From Acidimicrobiia bacterium (GTDB taxonomy: Bacteria; Actinomycetota; Acidimicrobiia; Acidimicrobiales; Bin134), in assembly GCA_022819825.1 (NCBI GenBank), contig JAJEGM010000031.1, positions 1 through 52,808 of the forward strand: a stretch of 52,808 nucleotides of DNA, read 5' to 3'. How positions within the stretch are numbered: the stretch's first letter is position 1; every line of letters begins with the position of its first letter. The translations under genes and the position numbers were made by a program. Under the pieces are notes generated by a model. The model did not search any database and was not told the DNA's origin. It worked only from the letters and a program-made list of their open reading frames with translations. Below, in pieces: positions 24,490-34,215 of the stretch.

Positions 24490-25803
24490 TCAGGCTCGGG
24501 CCGCGGCGAAGCCCTGCTCCAGGTCGGCGATGATGTCGTCCACCGACTCCAAGCCAACCGACAGCCGCACCAGGCCGGGATACACACCGGTGCTCACCTG
24601 CTCCTCTTCGGTGAGCTGGGAGTGGGTGGTGGAGGCCGGGTGGATCACCAGGCTGCGCACGTCGCCGATGTTGGCCACATGGCTGTGCAGGGTGAGCGCG
24701 TTCACGAACTTCTCGCCGGCGTCGCGTCCGCCCTTGATGTGGAAGGCGGGCACCGAGCCGTAGCCCTTGCCGTCGGTGTAGTGGTTCATCCGCTCGTGCC
24801 ACGGGCTGGACGACAGTCCGCCGAACTGCACCGACTCCACCTGGTCGTGGCCCTCGAGGTACTCCGACACGGTCTGGGCATTGGAGCAGTGCCGCTCCAT
24901 GCGCAGGCTGAGCGTCTCCAACCCCTGGAGGAAGTAGAAGGCGTTCTGCGGGGAGATAGCCGCACCGATGTCCCGAAGCAGCTGCACCCGGGCCTTGATG
25001 ATGAAGGAGCCGTTGCCCAAAGCCGGCCAAAAGGCCAGTCCGTGGTAGCTGGGGTCGGGCTCGGTGAAGTTGGGGAATCGGCCGCTGGCCCCGTAGTCGA
25101 AGGTGCCGCCGTCGATGATGACTCCACCGATGGAGTTGCCGTGGCCGCCGATGAACTTGGTCATGGAGTGGACCACAATGTCGGCCCCGTGCTCCAGCGG
25201 GCGGATCAGATAGGGAGACGGCACCGTGTTGTCCACCATCAGCGGGATGCCCTCGGCATGGCCCACCGCGGCGACGCCCTCGATGTCGAGGCAGTCGTTC
25301 TTGGGGTTGCCGATGGTCTCGGCGTACAGCACCTTGGTGTTCTCCTGGATGGCGTTCTTCCAGGCACCCAGGTCGTCGGGGTCTTCGATGAACGACACCT
25401 CGATGCCCATCTTGGGCAGGGTGTAGTGCAGCAGGTTGTAGGTGCCGCCGTACAGCGAGGCGGAGGAGACAACGTGGTCGCCCGACTCGGCCAGGTTCAA
25501 GATGGCCAGCGTCTCCGCGGCCTGTCCCGAGGCCATGGCCAGCGCCCCGGGGATCCCGATGGCGGTCTCAGTGCCACCCTCCAGCGCGGAGAGCCGGGCC
25601 TCCAGCACCATCTGGGTGGGATTCATGATCCGGGTGTAGATGTTGCCCACCTCGGCCAGCCCGAACAGGGCGGCAGCGTGCTCGGTGTCGCGGAACACAT
25701 AGGAGGTGGTCTGGTAGATGGGCACAGCCCGCGATCCGGTGGCCGGATCGGGCTCCTGCCCAGAGTGGATCTGCTTGGTCTCGAAACCCCAGTTTTCGCT
25801 CAC
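24490..25803 (-). CDS. metY: O-acetylhomoserine sulfhydrylase
   Basis: Encodes 437 residues, the usual length. It is a PLP enzyme making homocysteine (or methionine) from O-acetylhomoserine and sulfide or methanethiol. Family motifs are [20 protein letters not shown] at the start, [16 protein letters not shown]-like [30 protein letters not shown], and the PLP-lysine block [14 protein letters not shown] 25803 is preceded by a purine-rich GGAAGGAAGAGAG. The 85-bp gap to ilvC is too short for a SAM riboswitch and none is seen. A neighbouring metX is not in this window. Confidence 0.93.
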   Translation of the reverse strand: MSENWGFETKQIHSGQEPDPATGSRAVPIYQTTSYVFRDTEHAAALFGLAEVGNIYTRIMNPTQMVLEARLSALEGGTETAIGIPGALAMASGQAAETLAILNLAESGDHVVSSASLYGGTYNLLHYTLPKMGIEVSFIEDPDDLGAWKNAIQENTKVLYAETIGNPKNDCLDIEGVAAVGHAEGIPLMVDNTVPSPYLIRPLEHGADIVVHSMTKFIGGHGNSIGGVIIDGGTFDYGASGRFPNFTEPDPSYHGLAFWPALGNGSFIIKARVQLLRDIGAAISPQNAFYFLQGLETLSLRMERHCSNAQTVSEYLEGHDQVESVQFGGLSSSPWHERMNHYTDGKGYGSVPAFHIKGGRDAGEKFVNALTLHSHVANIGDVRSLVIHPASTTHSQLTEEEQVSTGVYPGLVRLSVGLESVDDIIADLEQGFAAARA

Positions 25804-25888
25804 GGCTCTTCTCTCTTCCTTCCGGAGTTGCCGGATAGATACTAATGAATTGCTGCCGTTTGGCAGCTATCGAAGGCGGGCACGGGAA

Positions 25889-26926
25889 CTAATCCTTCCC
25901 TTGGCCCCCAGATACTGCTTGAACACTCTGGCGGCCCTCGGAGATCCACGGCATCATGGCTCGCAGCTCCGCCCCTACCTGTTCGATGGGGTGCTCTTGG
26001 CCCTCGGCTTCCAGGCGCAGGAAGTTGGGCCGTCCACTGCGGCTCTCGCTCATCCACTCATCGGCGAAAGATCCGTTCTGGATCTCGCTTAGGATCCTCT
26101 TCATCTCGGCCCGGGTGTCCTCGTTGATGATGCGGTCTCCCCGGCTCAGGTCGCCGTACTCGGCGGTGTCGGAGATGGAGTAGCGCATCCCGCCGATTCC
26201 CTCCTCGTACATGAGGTCGACGATGAGCTTCAGCTCGTGGAGGCACTCGAAGTAGGCCACCTCAGGCTGGTATCCGGCCTCGCACAGGGTCTCGAATGCC
26301 GCAGTCACCAGCGAAGTGAGCCCGCCGCACAGCACCACCTGCTCGCCGAATAGGTCGGTCTCGCACTCCTCGGCGAAGGTGGTCTCGATCACCCCGGCCC
26401 GCGCCCCTCCGATGGCGTCGGCGTAGGCCAAGGCCAGCTCTCGGGCGCTGCCAGTGGCGTCCTGGCCCACCGCGATCAGACACGGCACGCCGCCGCCCTC
26501 CACATAGGTGCGCCGCACCAGATGGCCGGGACCCTTGGGGGCAACCATGGCCACGTCTACGCCCTCGGGGGCCGAGATCAGGTCGAACCGCACGTTGAAG
26601 CCGTGGGCGAAGAACAGGGCATCGCCTGCCTGGAGGTGGGGCTCGATGTGGGCCTGGTAGATGTCGGCCTGCTCGGTGTCGGGCAACAGCAGCATGATGA
26701 TGTCGGCTTCGGCCGACGCCTCGGCCATAGACATCACCCGCAGCCCGGCCTCGGCGGCCTTGGCGGCCGACGACGACCCGTCTCGCAGCCCCACCCGCAC
26801 GTCGATACCCGACTCCTTCAGGTTCAGGGCGTGGGCGTGGCCTTGCGACCCGTACCCCAAAATCGCCACCTTGCGGTCGGCAATGTGGGAGCGGTCGACG
26901 TCTTTCTCATACAACACGGTTGCCAT
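25889..26926 (-). CDS. ilvC: Ketol-acid reductoisomerase, class I
   Basis: Encodes 345 residues. It converts acetolactate or acetohydroxybutyrate to the dihydroxy acids of valine and isoleucine synthesis, using NADPH and Mg2+. The N-terminal Rossmann motif is [20 protein letters not shown], then [13 protein letters not shown]. The C-terminal knotted domain has the metal ligands in [14 protein letters not shown] and [25 protein letters not shown] lies 4 nt before ATG 26926. It is third in the ilvB-ilvN-ilvC run, 43 bp after ilvN. Confidence 0.97.
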   Translation of the reverse strand: MATVLYEKDVDRSHIADRKVAILGYGSQGHAHALNLKESGIDVRVGLRDGSSSAAKAAEAGLRVMSMAEASAEADIIMLLLPDTEQADIYQAHIEPHLQAGDALFFAHGFNVRFDLISAPEGVDVAMVAPKGPGHLVRRTYVEGGGVPCLIAVGQDATGSARELALAYADAIGGARAGVIETTFAEECETDLFGEQVVLCGGLTSLVTAAFETLCEAGYQPEVAYFECLHELKLIVDLMYEEGIGGMRYSISDTAEYGDLSRGDRIINEDTRAEMKRILSEIQNGSFADEWMSESRSGRPNFLRLEAEGQEHPIEQVGAELRAMMPWISEGRQSVQAVSGGQGKD

Positions 26927-26969
26927 TGGTTGTCCTTACAGTCGGTATTGGCTTTCGATCTCGTTCTGA

Positions 26970-27494
26970 TCAGGGGGCCAGGGGGTCGGGGGCGGCTTTG
27001 ACCAGCTTGGGCAGGGCCACCTTGCCGGTGCGCTGCACGTCCACGATCCCATAGGGTCGCAGAAGGTCTTCGAAGTCATCCACTCGGCTGGGCGATCCGG
27101 TAAGCGACACCATGATCTCGTCGTAGCCCACATTCAACACGGTGGCCTGGAATATCCGTACCAGGTCCAAGATCTGGCCCCGGATCTCTGGATCGGCCCT
27201 CACGGTGACCATCATCAGCTCCCGCTCCACGCTGGCGGCAGGATTCAGCTCCCGGATGTCCACCACGTTGACCAGCTTGTCGAGCTGCTTCACCACCTGC
27301 TCCATCGGCGCGGCGTCCACCCCCACCACGATGGTCAGCCGGCTGAACCGCTCGTCGTCGGTGGGGGCCACGGCCAGCGACTCGATGTTGAACCCCCGCC
27401 GGGCGAATAGCCCTGCCACTCGGGCCAGCACGCCGGCCTTGTTCTCCACCCGCACTACCAGTGTGGTGGTGCCCCCGCCGTCGGCGGCGGTCAT
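26970..27494 (-). CDS. ilvN: Acetolactate synthase small (regulatory) subunit
   Basis: Encodes 174 residues. An N-terminal ACT domain (VVRVENKAGVLARVAGLFAR, then GFNIESLAVAPT) binds valine for feedback control. A C-terminal ALS_ss_C domain follows. Its ATG overlaps the ilvB stop by 4 nt (ATGA), so the large and small subunits are translationally coupled. Confidence 0.96.
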   Translation of the reverse strand: MTAADGGGTTTLVVRVENKAGVLARVAGLFARRGFNIESLAVAPTDDERFSRLTIVVGVDAAPMEQVVKQLDKLVNVVDIRELNPAASVERELMMVTVRADPEIRGQILDLVRIFQATVLNVGYDEIMVSLTGSPSRVDDFEDLLRPYGIVDVQRTGKVALPKLVKAAPDPLAP

Positions 27495-29230
27495 CGGGGC
27501 TGGTCCCGCTGAGAGGGATCCACCACCACGTCGCTGTTGGACATACCAGCCGGGACCATGGGGAAGACGTTCTCCTCAGCTTCGCAGCGGAACTCCACCA
27601 CCACCGGCTGATCGTTGATCTCATTGGCCTGGGCGATGGCCGGGCCAACTTCCTCGGGCGACTCCACCCGAAGCCCGACACAGCCCAGCGCCTCGGCCCA
27701 CATCTTGTAGTCGGGCACGTCGCGGGTGAGATACACCTCGGAATAGCGCTCCTCGTAGAACATCTCCTGCCACTGGCGGACCATGCCCAGGTAGGCGTTG
27801 TTGATGAGGGCCACCTTGATGGGGAACCCCTCGGTGGCTGCGGTGACCAGCTCTTGGGCGGTCATCTGGAAGCAGCCGTCTCCGTCCACTGCCCACACCA
27901 TGCGGTCGGGCCGGCCCGCCTTGGCCCCGATGGCGGCGGGGATGGCGAACCCCATTGTGCCCAGGCCGCCCGAGTTCACCCATGTGTAGGGGTGGTTGAA
28001 CTTCCAGTACTGGCTGGTCCACATCTGATGCTGGCCCACTCCCGAAGCCACGATGGTGTCGGAGGGGGTGGAGTCCCTTAGCTGCTCCAGCACGTACTGG
28101 GGCTTCAGCAACTCGTCGCCCTTCGACTGCTCATAGGTCAACGGGAACCGCTCCTGCCATCCGCTGATCCGGGACCGCCACTGGTTGCGGTCGGGCTGCG
28201 CCTCGCTGCCCCCCATCTCCTTCAGCGCCTTCACCAACTCCTCAATGACCACCCGGCAGTCGCCCTGGATGGCCACGTCCGGGCGGCGCACCTTGCCCAG
28301 CTCGGCGCTGTCGATGTCCACGTGGACGATCTTGGCCAGGGGGGCGAACTCGCCCACCTTCCCGGTCACCCGGTCGTCGAAGCGGGCCCCCAGCGCGATG
28401 AGCAGGTCGGCCTCCTGCATGGCGGTGACCGCGGTGTAGTTCCCGTGCATGCCGGGCATGCCCAAACACAGCGGGTGGTCGTCGGGGAAGCCTCCCCGGT
28501 TCATCAGCGTGGTGACCACGTGGATGCCGGTCATTTCAGCCAGCTCCAAGAGGGCTTCCGCCCCCCGGGACTTCAAGATGCCGCCCCCGGTGTAGAGAAC
28601 CGGGCGCTCAGCCTCGCAGATGAGCTTGGCCGCTTGGCGGATCAGCTCGGCATCACCCGCCTGGTTGGGGAGGTAGCCGGGCAGGTCGTGGCTGTCGGGG
28701 GTGTACCACTCCATCGCCGATCGGGGATTGTTGGGGTCGACGATGTCTTTGGGGATGTCCACCAGCACCGGGCCGGGACGGCCGGTGGTGGCGATGTAGA
28801 AGGCGTCGTGGATCACCTGAGGGATGTCGGCCGCTTCGGTCACCAGGTAGTTGTGCTTGGTCACCGACATGGTGATGCCGGTGGTGTCGCACTCCTGGAA
28901 GGCGTCGGTGCCGATGGCCGCGTAGGGCACCTGGCCGGTGACCACCACCATGGGGATGGAGTCCATGTAGGCATCGCACAGCGGGGTGACGATGTTGGTA
29001 GCCGCCGGACCCGAGGTGACCATGGCCACGCCGGGGCGGCCGGTGGCGTGGGCGTACCCCTCAGCCATGTGGCCGGCGCCCTGCTCGTGGCGCACCAGCA
29101 CGTGGCGGATGGACGAGTCGATCAGCGGGTCGTACACCGGCAGGATGGCCCCGCCGGGCAGCCCGAACAGGATGTCCACGCCCTCGTTCTCAAGGGCCTT
29201 CATCAGGGCTTGTCCGCCGTTCATATTCAT
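27491..29230 (-). CDS. ilvB: Acetolactate synthase large subunit
   Basis: Encodes 579 residues. It is the ThDP- and FAD-dependent enzyme that condenses pyruvate to acetolactate, the first common step to valine and leucine. The catalytic Glu is in VRHEQGAGHMAEGYAHATGR. The ThDP signature runs from VDGDGCFQMTAQEL to INNAYLGMVRQWQ. The length is slightly short but all three domains are present. Start is ATG 29230; ATG 29224 is two codons further in. Expression is probably governed by the leader peptide and terminator upstream. Confidence 0.96.
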   Translation of the reverse strand: MNMNGGQALMKALENEGVDILFGLPGGAILPVYDPLIDSSIRHVLVRHEQGAGHMAEGYAHATGRPGVAMVTSGPAATNIVTPLCDAYMDSIPMVVVTGQVPYAAIGTDAFQECDTTGITMSVTKHNYLVTEAADIPQVIHDAFYIATTGRPGPVLVDIPKDIVDPNNPRSAMEWYTPDSHDLPGYLPNQAGDAELIRQAAKLICEAERPVLYTGGGILKSRGAEALLELAEMTGIHVVTTLMNRGGFPDDHPLCLGMPGMHGNYTAVTAMQEADLLIALGARFDDRVTGKVGEFAPLAKIVHVDIDSAELGKVRRPDVAIQGDCRVVIEELVKALKEMGGSEAQPDRNQWRSRISGWQERFPLTYEQSKGDELLKPQYVLEQLRDSTPSDTIVASGVGQHQMWTSQYWKFNHPYTWVNSGGLGTMGFAIPAAIGAKAGRPDRMVWAVDGDGCFQMTAQELVTAATEGFPIKVALINNAYLGMVRQWQEMFYEERYSEVYLTRDVPDYKMWAEALGCVGLRVESPEEVGPAIAQANEINDQPVVVEFRCEAEENVFPMVPAGMSNSDVVVDPSQRDQPR

Positions 29231-29309
29231 GTTTGGAAACCGTTCATCTTGAAATCCACTGGTGAGATTCTGCTTTGGATCAACCTTTCGGGCTTGTCCT
29301 AAAAGGAAA

Positions 29310-29330
29310 GACCTCCCGGTGTGGGAGGTC
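29310..29330 (-). terminator. Attenuator terminator of the ilvBNC leader
   Basis: On the minus strand a perfect 8-bp stem GACCTCCC / GGGAGGTC with a 5-nt loop is followed at once by TTTCCTTTT. It lies between the leader peptide and ilvB, the layout of an amino-acid attenuator. Confidence 0.8.
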
Positions 29331-29340
29331 GGAAGCGCTC

Positions 29341-29362
29341 GGTCTCCGGGTCGGCCGGGACC
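29341..29362 (-). promoter_or_regulatory. Pause hairpin of the ilv leader
   Basis: A stem of GGTC + CCGG pairing with CCGG + GACC (one bulged base, 5-nt loop) begins 5 nt after the leader peptide stop and precedes the terminator hairpin. It is the expected place for the 1:2 pause structure. I did not find a strong antiterminator pairing by eye. Confidence 0.5.
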
Positions 29363-29367
29363 GTGCG

Positions 29368-29415
29368 CTATAGGCGTACTACGAGAATCGCTCCAGTGTG
29401 GGGATGGCGCTTCAT
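29368..29415 (-). CDS. ilvB leader peptide (attenuation)
   Basis: Fifteen residues, MKRHPHTGAILVVRL, then TAG. The run Ile-Leu-Val-Val near the end is the sensor: ribosomes stall there when branched-chain aminoacyl-tRNAs are scarce, which should favour readthrough of the terminator at 29310-29330. The ATG is about 11 nt after the -10 element, so there is no room for a normal ribosome-binding site. The peptide is too short for routine gene callers. Confidence 0.8.
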   Translation of the reverse strand: MKRHPHTGAILVVRL

Positions 29416-29426
29416 AGGATGCGACC

Positions 29427-29456
29427 AGTATGAACGCTAGGGCCTGCCTGTGACAA
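29427..29456 (-). promoter_or_regulatory. Promoter of the ilvBNC leader transcript
   Basis: A -35-like TTGTCA (29456-29451) and a -10-like CATACT (29432-29427) with an 18-bp spacer. Transcription should begin near 29420. The -35 overlaps the first codons of the divergent gene starting at 29450. Confidence 0.5.
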
Positions 29457-30001
29457 GACGGTTAGGGGTCTATCCCGGCTCGTTCAACCCGCCCACCATC
29501 GTTCATCTGGCCATCGCCGAGGCGGCCAGGGACCAGCGTGGGCTCGACCGGGTGGATTTGACGGTGTCGCGGGTGGCGCTGGGCAAGGAGCTAGGGGTGG
29601 GACCAACGTTCGATGATCGCATCGCCGTGCTGGAGGCGTCGGTGGCCGACATAGATGGTCTGGAGGTGGTGGTGACCGACCATCAGCTCCTCGCCGACAT
29701 CGCCCAGGGATACGACGTGGTGGTGATGGGCGCCGACAAGTGGGCCCAAGTGCTGGATCCGGCGTTCTACGGACAGTCGGAGGAGGCCCGCGACCTGGCG
29801 GTGGAAGCCCTGCTCATGTTGGACCTGGCCATCGCTCCCCGACCGCCGTTCTCGATACCGGCGGGCGCGGCGCTGAACATCGGCCCTGAGATGATTGCGG
29901 TGTCGTCCACCGGAGCGCGCCAGGGCCGGTTGGAGTGGATGACCGCCTCGGCCCGCGCGTTCGACGACGCCACCGGCGCCTGGTCGACCCCCGATCCTTA
30001 G
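29450..30001 (+). CDS. Cytidylyltransferase-like (NadD/CoaD fold) protein
   Basis: Encodes 183 residues from GTG 29450. The nucleotidyltransferase fold is shown by GVYPGSFNPPTIVHLAIAEA at the start and by VSSTGARQG near the end (the ISSTxxR motif). The first motif reads T-I-V-H where active enzymes have (H/T)-x-G-H: both ends are kept but the Gly is replaced by Val. It could be a nicotinate-mononucleotide adenylyltransferase relative acting on another substrate. It is divergent from ilvB and convergent with ilvD. Confidence 0.65.
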   Translation: MTRRLGVYPGSFNPPTIVHLAIAEAARDQRGLDRVDLTVSRVALGKELGVGPTFDDRIAVLEASVADIDGLEVVVTDHQLLADIAQGYDVVVMGADKWAQVLDPAFYGQSEEARDLAVEALLMLDLAIAPRPPFSIPAGAALNIGPEMIAVSSTGARQGRLEWMTASARAFDDATGAWSTPDP

Positions 30002-30010
30002 AGGGCTCGG

Positions 30011-31687
30011 CTAGGCCTCGGTGATGGCGCCCTTTTCGGCGCCTTGGGCCAAGCGAGCGTATTTGGCCAGCACACCCTTGGTGTAGCGGGGCTCAGGCGG
30101 CTTCCAGTTGGCCCGGCGCTCGGCCAGGGTGGCCTCGTCCACCAGCAAGTCGATGGAGTGGTCTCGCACGTCGATGCGGATGGTGTCGCCCTCAGCCACG
30201 AGCGCAATCGGCCCGCCCTCGGTGGCCTCGGGGGCCACATGGCCTACGCAGAAACCGTGGGTGCCCCCCGAGAACCGGCCGTCGGTAACCAACGCGGCGT
30301 CTCCCCCGCGGCCTGCGCCCTTCATCGCACCGGTGATGGCCAGCATCTCCCTCATGCCGGGGCCGCCCTTGGGCCCCTCATAGCGGATCACCACGATGTC
30401 GCCGGCTTCGATGCGGCCGTTGAGCACCGCGTCCATGGCCGCGTCCTCACCGTCGAAAACCCGGGCCCGGCCCTCGAAGTGGTCGAAGTCGATGCCCGCC
30501 ACCTTCAACACCGCGCCGTTGGGGGCCAGCGAACCGGTGAGCACGGCGATGCCGCCGATGTCGTGGAGCGGATCGTCTAAGCCGTGGATCACGTCTCCAT
30601 CGGGGCCGGGCGGGTCGAGCAGGGCCAGGTTCTCGGCCATAGTCTTGCCGGTGACGGTGATCTCATCGCCGTGCAACAGGCCCTCCTCCAGCAGCATCTG
30701 CATCACCACCGGAACCCCGCCGATGCGATCGATATCGGCCATGTGGTATTTCCCATGGGGCTTGGTGTCGGCCAGATGGGGAACCCGGGCCGCCACCTTG
30801 TTGAAGTCATCCAGCTCCAGTTCCACCCCGGCTTCCCAGGCGATGGCCAGCAAGTGCAGAACTGCGTTGGTCGACCCGCCCAGGGCCATGGTCACCGCGA
30901 TGGCGTTTTCAAAGGCTGCTTTGGACATGATGGTGCGGGGCCGGATGTTCTCCCGCAAGAGTCCGATCACCGCGGTGCCGCTGGCATAGCTGTAGTCGTC
31001 GCGGCGGCGGTCCACCGCGGCGGCCGAAGCGCTTCCCGGCAGCGACATCCCCAGTGCCTCCCCGATCGACGCCATGGTGTTGGCCGTGAACATCCCCGCA
31101 CACGAGCCCTCGGTGGGACAGGCGTTGCGTTCAATGGCGTCGAGCTCCTCGTCGTCGATGTCGCCCACCGCATGAGCCCCGACTGCCTCAAACACGCTCA
31201 CGATGTCGAGCACCTGACCGTTGTGCTGGCCGGGGAGGATGGATCCGCCATAGACGAACACCGACGGCAGGTTGAGCCGGGCCGCGGCCATCAACATGCC
31301 GGGAAGCGACTTGTCGCAGCCCGCGAAGCTGACGAAAGCGTCTAACCGCTCGGCGTGCATCACTGCCTCTACTGAGTCGGCGATGATCTCCCGGCTCACC
31401 AGCGAGGCCCGCATTCCCTCGTGGCCCATGGAGATGCCATCGGACACCGCAATGGTGTTGAACTCGATGGGGAAGCCGCCGGCGTCGCGAACGCCCTGCT
31501 TGGCCCGCTTGGCCAGCCGGTCCAGCGGCAGATTGCACGGCGTCACCTCGTTCCACGAAGACGCCACCCCCACCTGGGGCTTGTCCCAGTCGTCATCGGT
31601 CATGCCCACCGCCCGCAGCATGGCCCTGGCTGGCGCCCGCTCGGCCCCTGTTGTCACCTCGTGAGAACGTGGCTTCATATCGCTCAT
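30011..31687 (-). CDS. ilvD: Dihydroxy-acid dehydratase
   Basis: Encodes 558 residues, full length. It dehydrates the dihydroxy acids from IlvC to the 2-keto acids of valine and isoleucine synthesis, using an Fe-S cluster and Mg2+. Cluster cysteines lie in [15 protein letters not shown] and [16 protein letters not shown], and the C-terminal block [19 protein letters not shown] is typical. It is transcribed separately from ilvBNC and divergently from the MATE gene with 21 bp between the starts. Confidence 0.97.
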   Translation of the reverse strand: MSDMKPRSHEVTTGAERAPARAMLRAVGMTDDDWDKPQVGVASSWNEVTPCNLPLDRLAKRAKQGVRDAGGFPIEFNTIAVSDGISMGHEGMRASLVSREIIADSVEAVMHAERLDAFVSFAGCDKSLPGMLMAAARLNLPSVFVYGGSILPGQHNGQVLDIVSVFEAVGAHAVGDIDDEELDAIERNACPTEGSCAGMFTANTMASIGEALGMSLPGSASAAAVDRRRDDYSYASGTAVIGLLRENIRPRTIMSKAAFENAIAVTMALGGSTNAVLHLLAIAWEAGVELELDDFNKVAARVPHLADTKPHGKYHMADIDRIGGVPVVMQMLLEEGLLHGDEITVTGKTMAENLALLDPPGPDGDVIHGLDDPLHDIGGIAVLTGSLAPNGAVLKVAGIDFDHFEGRARVFDGEDAAMDAVLNGRIEAGDIVVIRYEGPKGGPGMREMLAITGAMKGAGRGGDAALVTDGRFSGGTHGFCVGHVAPEATEGGPIALVAEGDTIRIDVRDHSIDLLVDEATLAERRANWKPPEPRYTKGVLAKYARLAQGAEKGAITEA

Positions 31688-31708
31688 AGCGACAGGCTAT
31701 CTAGCAAC

Positions 31709-33046
31709 ATGGCGCGAATTAGAGGGCTAATGGGATTGCACAAGTCGCCCTTTGACCGGGAGATCGCCCGCCTGGCCGTTCCAGCCCTCGGCGCGCTGAT
31801 TGCCGAGCCGCTCTACACCCTGGCCGACACCGCGGTGGTGGGTCATCTGGGCACGCCCCACTTGGGCGGACTGGCAGTGGCGTCGCAGGTGCTACTGGGG
31901 GCGCTGTCGCTGTTCATCTTCCTGGCCTACGGAACCACCGCCGCGGTGGGGCGGCTCATCGGGGCGGGCGACCATCGCCGGGCCGCGCAGCAGGCGGTGC
32001 AGGGGCTGTGGTTGGCCGGGGCGGTCGGCGCGGTGCTGGCCGCAGCGGCCTTCGTGTTCGCCGACCCCCTGCTGAGGATCCTCGGGGCCGACGGCGAGGT
32101 GCTGGCCCAGGGCCGGATCTACTTGCGGATCAGCCTCTTCGGCCTGCCGGGCATGCTCATCACCTTGGCCGGGGTGGGCTACCTGAGAGGGCTTCAAGAC
32201 ACACTGCGCCCACTGAAGGTGGCGGTATTCACCGCCGGGCTGAACCTTGCCCTAGAGCTGGTGCTGATCTACGGGCTCGGCTTCGGTATCGGCGCCTCGG
32301 CGCTGTCAACCGTGGTGGCCCAGTGGCTCGCGGCGGGGGCCTATGTGTGGTGGATTCGGGAGGCGGTGAAAGTCCACGGGGTGACCATGGCCCCCGACCG
32401 CTCGATGATCGCCCGTCTGGCGGTGGTGGGATTGGACTTGTTCTTGCGGACCGCGGCGCTGCGGGCCTCGTTCACCATGTCGGTGGCGGTTGCCGCCCGC
32501 CTGGGAGACATCGAGTTGGCCGCCCACGAGGTGATCTACCAACTCATGTTCTTCTTAGCCCTGGTTCTGGATGCGGTAGCCATCGCCGGGCAGGCCATGA
32601 TTGGCCGCTTCCTCGGTGCCAACGAGCTGGACCACGCTCGGGCCGCCGGTCGCCGCATGATCGAGTGGGGACTGGCCACCGGATTGGCGGCCACCATTGT
32701 GCTGCTGGCGACCAGACCGTGGCTCCCCCTGGTGTTCTCCAGCGATGAGGCAGTGCTCTCCCTCGTAGGATTCTTGATGCTGCACCTAGCGTTCATTCAG
32801 CCGATAAACGGGGTGGTGTTCGCCCTCGACGGCGTGCTGATCGGCGCCGGAGACATGCGCTTCCTCGCCGTGGCCATGGCCAGCGCTGCCGCGGTGTTCA
32901 TCCCCCTGGCCCTGTGGGTGATGGCCGCCGGCGCCGGCATCGGCTGGCTCTGGGGCGCAATGTGGGCCCTCATGGCCGCCCGCCTAGTCGCCCTGCTTTG
33001 GCGCTTCGCCAGCTCTCGCTGGCTAGTCCCCGGCGCGGTGCGCTGA
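31709..33046 (+). CDS. MATE-family (DinF-like) multidrug exporter
   Basis: Encodes 445 residues with about twelve hydrophobic segments. The N-terminal motif LAVPALGALIAEPLYTLADT-AVVGHLG is diagnostic of DinF-type MATE carriers, which export cationic compounds in exchange for Na+ or H+. The second half repeats the fold (from LAVVGLDLFLRTAALRASF). ATG 31709 is used. ATG 31730, with AGAGGG just before it, is a reasonable alternative. Upstream in-frame sequence overlaps ilvD and is shadow. Confidence 0.9.
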   Translation: MARIRGLMGLHKSPFDREIARLAVPALGALIAEPLYTLADTAVVGHLGTPHLGGLAVASQVLLGALSLFIFLAYGTTAAVGRLIGAGDHRRAAQQAVQGLWLAGAVGAVLAAAAFVFADPLLRILGADGEVLAQGRIYLRISLFGLPGMLITLAGVGYLRGLQDTLRPLKVAVFTAGLNLALELVLIYGLGFGIGASALSTVVAQWLAAGAYVWWIREAVKVHGVTMAPDRSMIARLAVVGLDLFLRTAALRASFTMSVAVAARLGDIELAAHEVIYQLMFFLALVLDAVAIAGQAMIGRFLGANELDHARAAGRRMIEWGLATGLAATIVLLATRPWLPLVFSSDEAVLSLVGFLMLHLAFIQPINGVVFALDGVLIGAGDMRFLAVAMASAAAVFIPLALWVMAAGAGIGWLWGAMWALMAARLVALLWRFASSRWLVPGAVR

Positions 33047-33057
33047 GCTGTTGCTAG

Positions 33058-34215
33058 CTAGCGGGAGGACGACTCCATGTGGGCTTTGATGCCATTCACC
33101 ACTGCCTGCATGTTGGCGCGGTGGACTCGGAGTCGGTTGGCGATGATGCGGGGTTCTTTTTCGGGGTTCTGCTCGATGAACATGTTTAGGCCGGAGGGGC
33201 CGGGGCCGAGGAGGAGGCGGTAGATGAGGCGGGTGCCTCCGCCCATGAGGGGTTGAATCTCGAAGCGCCATCGGGCGCCGGGGTTGTCGGGGTCGGAGGT
33301 ACACCAGCCGAAGGCCACTGGCTCCTCGCACACATCCACGAAGCAGGGAACCTCCCAGTCGCCCATCACTTCGAGGTGGTTGCGGCCGGTGAACGTGGCG
33401 CCTAGCGCGGGGCCGTTGAAGCCATCGTCCCAGTCGGCCCCGGTGAACTCGTCGGAGAACTGGGCCGGCAGGTCTATGTCGGTGACCGCGGCCCACACGT
33501 CGTCCACCTCGGCCGCTATGTCGGTCTCTACCATTGTGCCGGGGCCGTCGGCCATCGCCGCCGTGGAACTCGGACCCGACTCATAGGTGCGGCCGAACTC
33601 GTCGAAAAAGGTGATGTCCCGGGCCGGGGCACGTTGTGCGGGCCGGAAGTCGGTGCCCTTGGTCCAGGCCACGGGGAACATGGCGATCTCGGTGATCTCC
33701 TCTGGGATGCCCAGCAGTTCCTTCAGTTCGGGGGCCTTGGACAGGATGGCCGTAGTCCACACCGTGCCCAACCCCCGAGCCCGCAAGGCAACGCAGAAGC
33801 TCCACCCGCTCTGGATGACCGAGTCGAACAGGCCGGGCGCGCCGCTGCCGTCGTGGCGGCCCACAATGGTGGGTATGACGATCACCGGCACTTCGGCCAA
33901 GTTCTCCACCAAATAGGCGGATGAGCTCACCGTCTTGGCCCGGGGGTGGTCGGTGCCCTCCAAGCGGTCGCGAGCCTCCAGCATGAAGCCGCCCACTACC
34001 TCGCGGTATAGCCGGGCCAATTCATGTTTGATCTCGGGGTCGCGCACCACAATCCACCGCCGGCTGGTCTGGTTGCCCCCGGTGGGGGCCTGCTCGGCGA
34101 CGTCGATGCAGTCGAGGATGATCTGGTCGTCCACCGGCCGCTCCAAGTCCAGCCGCTTCCGCACCGCCCTTGTAGTGGTCAACGCCAGATCCACTGTTTC
34201 AGTGTCGATTCTCAT
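33058..34215 (-). CDS. Nitroreductase-SRPBCC fusion protein
   Basis: Encodes 385 residues. Residues 1-210 are a nitroreductase-family flavoprotein (TTRAVRKRLDLERPVDDQII, EQAPTGGNQTSRRW, ARGLGTVWTTAIL). Residues 228-385 are a START/SRPBCC polyketide-cyclase-like ligand-binding domain (MVETDIAAEVDDVWAAVTDI). Nitroreductases use FMN and NAD(P)H to reduce nitro groups, quinones or other electron-poor compounds; the SRPBCC domain normally holds a hydrophobic ligand. ATG 34215 overlaps the stop of the preceding metallo-beta-lactamase gene (ATGA), which fixes the start. In-frame sequence further upstream is a shadow of that gene. Confidence 0.85.
   Translation of the reverse strand: MRIDTETVDLALTTTRAVRKRLDLERPVDDQIILDCIDVAEQAPTGGNQTSRRWIVVRDPEIKHELARLYREVVGGFMLEARDRLEGTDHPRAKTVSSSAYLVENLAEVPVIVIPTIVGRHDGSGAPGLFDSVIQSGWSFCVALRARGLGTVWTTAILSKAPELKELLGIPEEITEIAMFPVAWTKGTDFRPAQRAPARDITFFDEFGRTYESGPSSTAAMADGPGTMVETDIAAEVDDVWAAVTDIDLPAQFSDEFTGADWDDGFNGPALGATFTGRNHLEVMGDWEVPCFVDVCEEPVAFGWCTSDPDNPGARWRFEIQPLMGGGTRLIYRLLLGPGPSGLNMFIEQNPEKEPRIIANRLRVHRANMQAVVNGIKAHMESSSR

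Noticed and set aside
25804-25888. SAM riboswitch upstream of metY
   Set aside because: The gap is only 85 bp and I could not find the paired elements of any SAM riboswitch class.
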